Positions 1-6,726 of a DNA stretch of 10,782 nt are shown here, one piece after another. The position numbers and the translations under genes were made by a program. The stretch's first letter is position 1. The number at the start of each line of letters is the position of its first letter. The notes below the pieces were generated by a model. The model had not been told where the DNA came from. It did no database searches and saw nothing but the letters and a program-made list of their open reading frames with translations. This stretch comes from Bacteroidota bacterium (GTDB taxonomy: Bacteria > Bacteroidota > Bacteroidia > Flavobacteriales > Flavobacteriaceae): contig JAEYZX010000183.1 in assembly GCA_023427845.1 (NCBI GenBank), positions 1-10,782 on the forward strand, given 5' to 3'.

Positions 1-1229
1 TGATTTTCGGTAAAAATCTCTTTATCAACTACCAGATTCATTCGGATATCCAATAGCGAGTCTTGAACAAGCTGCGCTTTAATGACAACGTTTGGCAAGT
101 TCTTGAACATGTTCGCTATGTTAACGGAGTTTATTTTAGAGCCGTCTGAACTGTATAAGAAATCCATTTTTCGACCTTGGATTTCCGCTACCTCAATCGA
201 TTGAAGGTTGCAGTCACAACTTAAGACTTCGTTTTTAAACATTACCTTATCGCCAATTTGATAGCGAATCAACGGAGTTCCATAAGTAGAAAAACTGGTA
301 ACCAATACTTCATCATTCATTTCGCTTTCATGCTCAAAAATTCCGGAAGCCATCTCGACATGTGCCGTCTGCTTTGGACATTCGGTAATAAATGGGGCGC
401 CTTCAGACGACGCGTACTGATCATACACTTTGCAATTAAAAACACGCTCAATCAGTTCTCGTCCGGGTGCAGTCAATGTTTCTGAAGTAGGAAAAACGGC
501 TAATAATTGAAAGTCAAGCTTGACACTGTGCCGCTCGATATAATTTGCGATATCATATATTGACATAAAAAAGCCGTCGATTGCCATAGGCTTGAACCTG
601 TTCAGCGCTTCAACATAAAACCTGCAATTTTCTTCGGTTATATGAAATGAAGAAAAAATCATTTGTTTACAGGCCGGATTGTATCGCCAGAATATCTTTG
701 ATTTTTGACCCGGTGGTACAATGTGTTTTCCATTAAAGGAAGCACGTCGCATTTTTAAATGCATGAATCCGGTTCGCGCCTTGAAGTGATCCAGTAGCGC
801 CATCCGTTGCATTGCATTCTTTTTTGTATAATAGACTGTCAGGGATTTTCCGGTTGTACCGCCTGTATGGCCTTGCAACCCTTTCCTTTGCGTGGTATCA
901 ACGTCAAAAATATTCTGCCGCAGCATTTCCTTTGTAACAATTGGTAAACTCCGCAGATCATCGATAGTGTTGATGGAAGATAGGTCGATGTCCTTGTATA
1001 AACCCGCATAAAACGGACTGTTGGCTTTTGCGTGCGCGAGTAGTTTTTTCAATTCGTCGAATTGATATTCCAATTTTTTTTTCAAAGGCCATGAATCAAA
1101 CTCACCCAAAAAATCGCGATAGCGGTAATATTCCTTTCCATACCTGCCGCGGTTTTTTTTATATCCTGCCAGCGCAACCATGATATTCTGCAGCCAAATA
1201 GGTGAATTATCGTAGAGTTTTTGTACCAT
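1..1229 (-). CDS. CapK/PaaK-like adenylate-forming enzyme (3' end outside window)
   Basis: The visible 409 residues belong to the phenylacetate-CoA ligase/CapK branch of the adenylate-forming superfamily, cytoplasmic enzymes that activate a carboxylic acid as acyl-AMP. Visible motifs, in order: the glycine/threonine-rich ATP loop HTGGTTGK (121-128), YASSEG (272-277) at the adenine-binding position, TPLIRYQIGD (318-327) with the ribose-binding aspartate D327, and the hinge-like GRKMD (352-356). C284, H290, C338 and C340 sit where related proteins carry a possible metal site. The C-terminal lid domain, which should hold the catalytic lysine, is lost beyond base 1. The frame was read from ATG at 1229, 6 nt downstream of the GT2 stop codon, so the gene is probably the latest one visible in the operon. 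CapK relatives are common in capsule loci, but their substrates are mostly unknown; transfer of an acyl or amino-acid group to the glycan is an inference. The family call is firm, the function is not. Confidence 0.85.
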   Translation of the reverse strand, partial: MVQKLYDNSPIWLQNIMVALAGYKKNRGRYGKEYYRYRDFLGEFDSWPLKKKLEYQFDELKKLLAHAKANSPFYAGLYKDIDLSSINTIDDLRSLPIVTKEMLRQNIFDVDTTQRKGLQGHTGGTTGKSLTVYYTKKNAMQRMALLDHFKARTGFMHLKMRRASFNGKHIVPPGQKSKIFWRYNPACKQMIFSSFHITEENCRFYVEALNRFKPMAIDGFFMSIYDIANYIERHSVKLDFQLLAVFPTSETLTAPGRELIERVFNCKVYDQYASSEGAPFITECPKQTAHVEMASGIFEHESEMNDEVLVTSFSTYGTPLIRYQIGDKVMFKNEVLSCDCNLQSIEVAEIQGRKMDFLYSSDGSKINSVNIANMFKNLPNVVIKAQLVQDSLLDIRMNLVVDKEIFTEN

Positions 1230-1235
1230 GCTTTT

Positions 1236-2291
1236 TTACTTTTGCGACCTGATTGCTTTTTTCAAATTCAACGAAGATCGGGAATTTATAAAACGTGCCA
1301 ACTTAGTAATATACAGCAGAAGCACCGCATTGTTAAATCGTAACAAATTTAAGTACGTTCTTGAAATAAAAGGCAGATGAGGGAGCTTATTAAATTTATT
1401 TAAATACAAACGAATGGAAGGCTGCGACATCAAGGTTCGAAGTTCACGCAGCTTTTCAGTTTTCGTACTTTTTTTGTTGGCGACAATGTTCGCGGGGATC
1501 ACGTAGCAAAACCATAAAATGAATAACCTGACCGCATAAGCTGAATTTTTCTTTTCTTCAAGCCAGTTGTCAAACATTCTGTACATTTTATCATATAAAT
1601 AAATATGATTTGAAATGATGTCTGGATCATATTTATTGGTTTCTGAGAAAGCATTGTAGTGATAATAACAATTGGGTGTTGCTACAATTGAGTGCGCGTT
1701 TGCATAAAGCTCAAGTGAGAAAGCCATGTCCTGCCCACGGCGCATCGCAGGAAACGACAGATTATGTTCAGTGATCAGCGACTTTTTAATAAATTTTGTC
1801 CATACCGAAAAACCGTTTGCAACCGTCAGGTATTGTACCAGATCTTGCCTGATCTGAGTTTTTGAAAGCATATACAATTCAGGCGGCTGGATTTTAGTCG
1901 TAATTTCGTTGCCGTTTCTAAGCTGCTCCTTAAAAAATCCAAAAAGCACAATATCGGTTTTATATTTAGTAGCCAATGAATAGCAATCCTCCAGTAGATT
2001 ACTTTCGATCCAATCGTCCGGATCGGCAAAAAAGACAAATTCGCCCCTGGCATTGGCAAGTCCTTGATTCCGCGCTGCCGCAACTCCTGCATTTTGTTGA
2101 TGAAACACCTTCACCTTGGAATCCCTTTCGGCCCAGCGGTTACAAGCCTCAGCGCTGCTATCGGTAGATCCGTCGTTGATTATCAGCACTTCAAAATCAT
2201 CAAAGGATTGATTCAGTAAACTGCCCACACATTTGTCGATATATTTTTCGACATTATATACGGGAAGGATAATGCTGACTTTTGGATTCAT
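1236..2291 (-). CDS. Family 2 glycosyltransferase (GT-A fold)
   Basis: A 351-residue inverting glycosyltransferase expected to act at the cytoplasmic membrane face, adding one sugar from a nucleotide-sugar donor to the growing lipid-linked repeat unit. The N-terminal GT-A domain shows the classical start SIILPVYNVEKYI (6-18), the nucleotide-binding NDGSTD (39-44), NAGVAAARNQG (67-77), and a DxD-type metal site in FADPDDW (88-94; D90, D92, D93). The likely catalytic base is D178 in RRGQDMAF (174-181), where most relatives have GED; the glutamate is replaced by glutamine here. The C-terminal third (about 230-351) is basic and partly hydrophobic and may associate with the membrane. It lies between a GT4 gene (5-nt gap upstream) and the CapK-like gene (6-nt gap downstream). 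The start at 2291 puts the SIILPVYN strand five residues in, as usual for the family, and is preceded by a purine-rich CAGAG. Donor and acceptor cannot be predicted. Confidence 0.93.
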   Translation of the reverse strand: MNPKVSIILPVYNVEKYIDKCVGSLLNQSFDDFEVLIINDGSTDSSAEACNRWAERDSKVKVFHQQNAGVAAARNQGLANARGEFVFFADPDDWIESNLLEDCYSLATKYKTDIVLFGFFKEQLRNGNEITTKIQPPELYMLSKTQIRQDLVQYLTVANGFSVWTKFIKKSLITEHNLSFPAMRRGQDMAFSLELYANAHSIVATPNCYYHYNAFSETNKYDPDIISNHIYLYDKMYRMFDNWLEEKKNSAYAVRLFILWFCYVIPANIVANKKSTKTEKLRELRTLMSQPSIRLYLNKFNKLPHLPFISRTYLNLLRFNNAVLLLYITKLARFINSRSSLNLKKAIRSQK

Positions 2292-2296
2292 CTCTG

Positions 2297-3364
2297 TTAA
2301 CTCAAAATAAAATCTAATACTTGCGAAGCAACTTTAGCCGAATTCAGGGTGTCACTGATTTGCATCGCATTCTGCCCCAATGACATTCGTTGTGATTCGT
2401 TGTTAATCAGTTCCGACATTGTGCGGGATAGTGCGGCAATATCCCCATCTTTGACCAGCATTCCATTTTTTCCGTTTACAATAATATCTGCGGGACCGGC
2501 CACAAAATCGAAAGCGATACAGGGCAATCCCGCCGCCATGGCTTCACATAACGCATTTGGAAAACCTTCGCTTCTTGACGGAATCACAAACATTCCTGCA
2601 CCTGCATAAACTTTATCAATATCGGCTACTTTACCAAGAAACCGCACCTTCTCGAACACACCATATGAGCGCGCAAGTTGCCTTAATTCGCTACCCTCCT
2701 CGTCACCTCCTGCAAAAACCAATTCCCAATTATGATCCGGAAGTTGTGCAAATGCTTTTATAAGGCGATCGAAACCCTTTAGCCTGTCGCCCAGCCTCCC
2801 AACAGCAAGAATCTGGTTTTGTCTCGCGATCTCGGGGTAAAGCCGAACTTCTCGTATTGCATTGGGTATCACGGCAATCGGAACCGACCCCGGCAACGCT
2901 TTTGACTGATATTTTGCCGCTATTTCGGTTTGGGCTATGACACCCGAAGGCCGATTTAGCAATAGCGCCAGTTTATTTATGAACCTGATTTTGGCCGGCC
3001 AGTGATAGAACGGACTTGAGCGTTCGGATATAAATATCTTACGCCCGGTGCCGGTAAGAGCTATCAACGCAAGCGACGCATAAAACTTGTTATAAACTAA
3101 AATTGTGTCGGGATTAAAAGCGGCAATCCGCTTTCGGATTCGCCATATGGTTTTTGTGATATTCAATGATGTTACGTTCGACCCATCAAGAGGTTCATCA
3201 AAAAGAATATCAGGCGAAATTTCAAAAAATCTCGGATGGCGAAATATTGCAAGATACATCACCTGATGTCCCTGAGCGTGGATTTCATTTGCCATTACGG
3301 AAGAAGCTCTTTCAATGCCTCCCATATTCACACAGGGTCCGATAATGCATACTTTTTTTGTCAT
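2297..3364 (-). CDS. Family 4 glycosyltransferase (GT-B fold)
   Basis: A 355-residue retaining glycosyltransferase of the GT4 type, predicted to transfer a hexose or N-acetylhexosamine from a nucleotide sugar during repeat-unit assembly at the cytoplasmic face. The N-terminal Rossmann domain starts directly with KVCIIGP and has the glycine-rich acceptor loop GGIER (15-19). The linker motif VIPNAI (165-170) leads into the donor domain with VGRLGDRLKGFDRLI (188-202; R190 and K196 are the usual diphosphate contacts). The EX7E motif is intact in SEGFPNALCE (E266, E274), followed by GPADIIVNGKNGMLV (290-304). The pattern FDxxxGPxxII resembles transferases of the PglH/PglJ and WbnE type, but this is not enough to name a donor. 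Its ATG overlaps the stop codon of the upstream DUF1792 gene by one base (TAATG), implying translational coupling. Length and motifs are normal for the family. Confidence 0.94.
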   Translation of the reverse strand: MTKKVCIIGPCVNMGGIERASSVMANEIHAQGHQVMYLAIFRHPRFFEISPDILFDEPLDGSNVTSLNITKTIWRIRKRIAAFNPDTILVYNKFYASLALIALTGTGRKIFISERSSPFYHWPAKIRFINKLALLLNRPSGVIAQTEIAAKYQSKALPGSVPIAVIPNAIREVRLYPEIARQNQILAVGRLGDRLKGFDRLIKAFAQLPDHNWELVFAGGDEEGSELRQLARSYGVFEKVRFLGKVADIDKVYAGAGMFVIPSRSEGFPNALCEAMAAGLPCIAFDFVAGPADIIVNGKNGMLVKDGDIAALSRTMSELINNESQRMSLGQNAMQISDTLNSAKVASQVLDFILS

Positions 3365-4266
3365 TAAAGATATCTGGCTATTATTTGGGATTCGTAAGCG
3401 GAATCCTTAATCTCCTGGACGTCCCGCCCACCAATTGCCTCGCTGGTATATTTTCCCGGAATTTTAATTTTTGAGCTGGCACCACGAAGGTACCATTCGA
3501 ATTCGATGTCTACATTTCCAATATCGACCGACTGATAACCTGCTTTTGCAAGATCGTATGATAAGGCTGTCGCAGTAGGACCTAACGCCACTAAAATCAA
3601 GCAGTCCTTATTTTCTTTATTTGCCGCTGCATAAAGTTCATCATATTTTGAGAATGCATGATGCATCGGAGCAATAATTCGACGGAGGCTTTTGACATTT
3701 TTAAACAAATCATTTCCGGTGCCCAAGCGGCTTTTTTCGCCTTCAATCAGCAAAACGTCACGGTTTTCCCAAATCTGCATTATTTTGTCAAAATAGCGTT
3801 TGCAGTGTGACTTATCTTCATAACTGGCATAGACACGCGTCATATGGGCATTGTAATATTGCTTGTTCAAATCAAGGTATTTTCTAAGTCTCGGATAAAT
3901 CCATACAATCTGACTTTTCCAAATCAACAGGCTGCTCTTTTTCAGATTCTCAAGCGAGTGGTACCCAACCGGCAGGCCGACCAGTATTTTGTCGTCGTGA
4001 GATACCAGAATTTCCTTCATTTTCGCAGCAAGCCTGCTATCGTATTGTTGAAATGGCAGGTTTAACCTGTCTATCAGATATAAAAATTCGCCATCACCGA
4101 AGCGCGAAATTGAAACGCGGTCATTCTTGACTTTGTCGATGGTTTCCTCGATTGACTTTACCTTCGGGAGCGGAAAAATTTTAATGATTAAGGGGTAGGC
4201 TGCGGCAAGCGACCATTTAACCAATCGACGTGGTGCTTTGAAAACTTTGCTGTATCTGATATTCAT
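3364..4266 (-). CDS. DUF1792-family glycosyltransferase (GT-D fold)
   Basis: A 300-residue protein of the DUF1792 family, whose streptococcal members are glycosyltransferases with the GT-D fold that extend the glycan of serine-rich adhesins such as Fap1. Features visible here are RFGDGEF (55-61), which contains the metal-binding DxE of the family (D58-G59-E60); a central IEGEKSRLGTGNDLF (174-188), also typical; and a C-terminal nucleotide-fold segment ALGPTATALSYDLAKAGYQ (227-245) followed by VDIGNVDIEFEW (247-258). The first 35 residues are basic with a moderately hydrophobic stretch (about 17-31), suggesting peripheral membrane contact rather than export. The gene starts inside the stop codon of the upstream deacetylase-like gene (ATGA, 4-nt overlap), and its own stop overlaps the next start by 1 nt. 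In this context it probably adds a sugar to the polysaccharide repeat rather than to a protein. Family assignment is confident; donor and acceptor are unknown. Confidence 0.85.
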   Translation of the reverse strand: MNIRYSKVFKAPRRLVKWSLAAAYPLIIKIFPLPKVKSIEETIDKVKNDRVSISRFGDGEFLYLIDRLNLPFQQYDSRLAAKMKEILVSHDDKILVGLPVGYHSLENLKKSSLLIWKSQIVWIYPRLRKYLDLNKQYYNAHMTRVYASYEDKSHCKRYFDKIMQIWENRDVLLIEGEKSRLGTGNDLFKNVKSLRRIIAPMHHAFSKYDELYAAANKENKDCLILVALGPTATALSYDLAKAGYQSVDIGNVDIEFEWYLRGASSKIKIPGKYTSEAIGGRDVQEIKDSAYESQIIARYL

Positions 4267-5405
4267 TGCTTTACTTTCGTATAAAGGAATTGATATTCTT
4301 TACCAAGAGCGTCCGAGCTCATGAATTCGACATCCGGCCATTTTTTTGTAATCTGCGTCAGCAACTCAAACAACAGCGATAAATTCTGCGTCCGGTTGCC
4401 TTCATCAATTGTACCTGCGAAGTTAAGGCGATGTGTTGAAATAACTGCAGGTTTCTTCCAAAAGAATGCCGCCTCAATTTTGGCTATCGCATTCGTGATC
4501 CAATCATATTTTGATGTTGTTGCGGGTTCAAAATAGACATTCCGGACCAAGTAGTATTGCCCATTTGCATTTTGCCCGCCCATAACCGGAAAATCCTTTT
4601 TGTATGAACGCCCGGGCTGCGGAATGCATCGTCCGCGAAGGCTCTGAATATATTTGACGCCCTGAGCCGCAGCAATGTCTTCAATATGGTCTCCCCAAAC
4701 ATTACAGGGAGCAATAATCGATTCCGATTTAAAACCGAAGTGCTGCTCAAACATTTTTAATCCGACGATTATACTTTCTTCGATAAATAATTTGTCACTC
4801 TGGGTCTCATAATCAAACGACGCCATCAGGTTATCCCTAACCATATCATCACATTTTAAATCCAGGCAAAATACGCCGCGGTCAAATGCCTGTCGCAATT
4901 GTTGATTGTTTTGTCGCAACAACCGTAGCCAACGTTGTACATTCAAATGTTCGCGGCCATGGAATTGCGGTCTTAACAAATTTTCGGATTGACCTTGTGC
5001 GACCAGATCAAACGAATTTTCAGTCGCTTTTGTCCGCTTGTAAGTATCGCGAAAAGATTCATAATGGTATGTTTCAAAAGCTGAAGCCGAAATTTTTTCA
5101 AAATCGGGATTTGCCATGATGAAATTCGCGGTAATCATGGGATGATTTCCTTTGTGGTCCGAAAATTTTTTCAATACGGAAAAAAGTGCCTCAAGGTCAT
5201 CGGCTGATTCAAGACTATCAAAACGGTTGTACGGATTTTTATCGAGCGAAATCCCTTTTGAGACCAAATCGCGATAAATTTCCAATGATGGCATCCGGAT
5301 GCTTCCCCAGTCATCCGATTCGAACACGACTACTTTCTTACCCAATGGCTTTCCTGCGGCATTAAGCAAATAATTTCTTCCGGTTGCGAGTAATTGACGT
5401 ACCAT
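4263..5405 (-). CDS. Polysaccharide (de)acetylase-like protein, copy 1
   Basis: A 380-residue protein resembling the glycoside hydrolase/deacetylase beta/alpha-barrel superfamily that includes NodB-type carbohydrate esterases. After a short N-terminal region come FESDDWGSIR (28-37), the likely catalytic and metal-binding aspartate pair (D31, D32); QFHGREH (147-153) with an HxxxH zinc-type pair (H149, H153); IAPCNVWGD (231-239); and ISTHRLNF (322-329) with the late histidine H325. These are roughly in the order of NodB motifs 1, 2, 3 and 5. The protein is much longer than a bare NodB domain (about 200 residues), with extra segments between motifs. No signal peptide is apparent, so it probably acts in the cytoplasm on a sugar precursor or lipid-linked glycan. 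It is clearly paralogous to the product of 5608-6726. The ATG at 5405 follows a 202-bp gap with a promoter-like box and makes this the first gene of the downstream block. Catalytic activity and substrate are inferred. Confidence 0.8.
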   Translation of the reverse strand: MVRQLLATGRNYLLNAAGKPLGKKVVVFESDDWGSIRMPSLEIYRDLVSKGISLDKNPYNRFDSLESADDLEALFSVLKKFSDHKGNHPMITANFIMANPDFEKISASAFETYHYESFRDTYKRTKATENSFDLVAQGQSENLLRPQFHGREHLNVQRWLRLLRQNNQQLRQAFDRGVFCLDLKCDDMVRDNLMASFDYETQSDKLFIEESIIVGLKMFEQHFGFKSESIIAPCNVWGDHIEDIAAAQGVKYIQSLRGRCIPQPGRSYKKDFPVMGGQNANGQYYLVRNVYFEPATTSKYDWITNAIAKIEAAFFWKKPAVISTHRLNFAGTIDEGNRTQNLSLLFELLTQITKKWPDVEFMSSDALGKEYQFLYTKVKQ

Positions 5406-5452
5406 GGCTAATTTTAAATGCTCTACTATAATATATTGCAGATTAAGTCGCG

Positions 5453-5460
5453 CAAATATA
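5453..5460 (-). promoter_or_regulatory. Possible Bacteroidota -7 promoter box upstream of deacetylase-like copy 1
   Basis: On the minus strand this reads TATATTTG, an exact match to the Bacteroidota sigma consensus TAnnTTTG. The box ends 47 nt before the ATG at 5405, which would give a leader of about 40 nt. No convincing TTG (-33) element is visible at the usual distance upstream, so the site may be weak or activator-dependent. The same octamer precedes the epimerase gene. Confidence 0.5.
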
Positions 5461-5486
5461 CTATTTCTGAAGTTAACGGTTGGATA

Positions 5487-5527
5487 AATAGCGATCTGGC
5501 GGTAGGAATCCCTAAATCATCGCTATT
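5487..5527. repeat. Inverted repeat with 9-bp arms in the intergenic gap
   Basis: AATAGCGAT at 5487-5495 and ATCGCTATT at 5519-5527 are perfect 9-bp inverted arms separated by 23 bp. The spacer holds a smaller TAGG/CCTA pair (5503-5506 and 5511-5514), so a nested stem is possible. No T-run follows on the minus strand, so it does not look like an intrinsic terminator. It begins about 27 bp upstream of the promoter-like box, a position that would suit a regulator-binding site. A chance occurrence cannot be excluded. Confidence 0.45.
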
Positions 5528-5540
5528 GTCATAGGCAGCA

Positions 5541-5556
5541 TTTTGATAAATCAAAA
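5541..5556. repeat. Short palindrome TTTTGAT-AA-ATCAAAA
   Basis: A perfect 7-bp inverted repeat with a 2-bp spacer lies in the gap between the two deacetylase-like genes. The spacer is too short for a stable full-length RNA hairpin, so a dimeric protein-binding site is a more natural reading than a terminator. The region is AT-rich, which raises the chance of random palindromes. No regulator is encoded in the window. Confidence 0.35.
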
Positions 5557-5607
5557 AATTACTATTTTAGACTTCCAAAAAACCAGGCCTAACCGAAAGT
5601 TTTAATT

Positions 5608-6726
5608 TCATGCGTTTTCAGTAATAATCTGATGGAGGCTTGCAAGATCGACAAATTCGGCGTCTGGCCACTTTTGCAGGATTTGGGTCAATAATTGCTC
5701 AAGTGCAGCAAGTCCTTCGGAACGGTTCCGGACATCTATTTCACCGGAAAATGCCGCACGATGATTACTTATAATAGCCGGCTTCTTGTTTCTGAATGCA
5801 TCGGCGATGTTCCTCATGCACTCGTCTACATTATTGGAGGATGTGCTGATATTGGGCTCAAATACCGCGGTTCGCGTTATAACCGATAACCCTGAAGATG
5901 TTTTTTTCCCTATGTAATTTAGCCGAGTTATGTGCTTTCCATTACCGGTAGGCATTTTTTCGATTTTATTACGATCGACAAGCTTGATTCCGCAATCGCT
6001 CAGACTCTTTTCGATTCCGCTGTTACTTATTAATGAAGGAGCTGTAAAACAGGTGGCGTCATATTTAAACAACCGGGAGAATTGCTGAAGCCCGTCGGCA
6101 ATTATATCGTTATGAAGCGCGATATCGGAAAGGTCGTCTGGATCATAAGCAGCACCGAAACCTTTTCCGAACTGGCCGGAAAGATCGGATTTGTCCGGCT
6201 GAAAAAATTCATGATCGAAGGCCTTGCGGGCCGGAGCGTAATTTTGCTGCAACGCTGTCATCCAACGACGCACATTCAGATGTTCCCTACCGTGATACTG
6301 CGGAATGAAAATCCTATCATCGATTCCTTCCCGGTATAAATCCAGTACATTGGTACGCCCGGGAAGATTTTTCACAATCTGATCCAGTGGCAAATAATAA
6401 TATGTTTCAAAATTAAAGGCGCGGATTTTTTCAAAATCAGGATTGGCCGGATTGGTCATCGCCGTTATTACGGGATAATTGCCCTTTATGTCTTTGAACT
6501 TCCGAAGCACATTGAATAAGGCATTCAGGTCATCATCGGTTTCCAAGGCATCAAATTTGTTAAACCTCGAAGCCGACATATTGAATCCGTCTGCGATCAG
6601 GCTTGCGCGCTGTGCTGCCGAGATGAGCCGGATACTGCCCCAATCGTCGGATGTAAAGATCACCAATTTTCGGTTCGTCTTCCATCCGAGCAAATTATAC
6701 ATGCTATTTACAATTTTTCTTATCAT
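5608..6726 (-). CDS. Polysaccharide (de)acetylase-like protein, copy 2
   Basis: A 372-residue paralogue of the product of 4263-5405, sharing the same architecture: FTSDDWGSIR (24-33; D27, D28), QYHGREHLNVRRW (143-155; H145, H149), FTAP (227-230) and ISNHRAAF (319-326; H322). The segment after the third motif differs: copy 1 has APCNVWG, while this copy has APSLISNSG, so substrate or activity may have shifted. No signal peptide is evident, arguing for a cytoplasmic role. I chose the ATG at 6726 because it gives MIRKIV, aligning with MVRQLL of copy 1, and because it overlaps the polymerase stop codon as TGATG, matching other junctions in this locus. An in-frame ATG at 6738 (four residues longer, 13-nt overlap) is the alternative. 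It is the last gene of the block beginning with the epimerase. The family resemblance is good; deacetylase activity is inferred from motifs only. Confidence 0.8.
   Translation of the reverse strand: MIRKIVNSMYNLLGWKTNRKLVIFTSDDWGSIRLISAAQRASLIADGFNMSASRFNKFDALETDDDLNALFNVLRKFKDIKGNYPVITAMTNPANPDFEKIRAFNFETYYYLPLDQIVKNLPGRTNVLDLYREGIDDRIFIPQYHGREHLNVRRWMTALQQNYAPARKAFDHEFFQPDKSDLSGQFGKGFGAAYDPDDLSDIALHNDIIADGLQQFSRLFKYDATCFTAPSLISNSGIEKSLSDCGIKLVDRNKIEKMPTGNGKHITRLNYIGKKTSSGLSVITRTAVFEPNISTSSNNVDECMRNIADAFRNKKPAIISNHRAAFSGEIDVRNRSEGLAALEQLLTQILQKWPDAEFVDLASLHQIITENA

Noticed and set aside
258..485. Plus-strand open frame of 75 codons
   Set aside because: It lies wholly opposite the CapK-like gene, whose motifs are clear, and its translation has no recognisable domain.
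5571..5607. Possible intrinsic terminator after deacetylase-like copy 2 (AGGCCT followed by GGTTTTTT on the minus strand)
   Set aside because: AGGCCT is self-complementary with no loop, and no adjoining stem could be found, so the T-run alone is not enough.
6082..6339. Plus-strand open frame of 85 codons inside deacetylase-like copy 2
   Set aside because: It is antisense to a gene with conserved motifs and shows no recognisable domain or leader.
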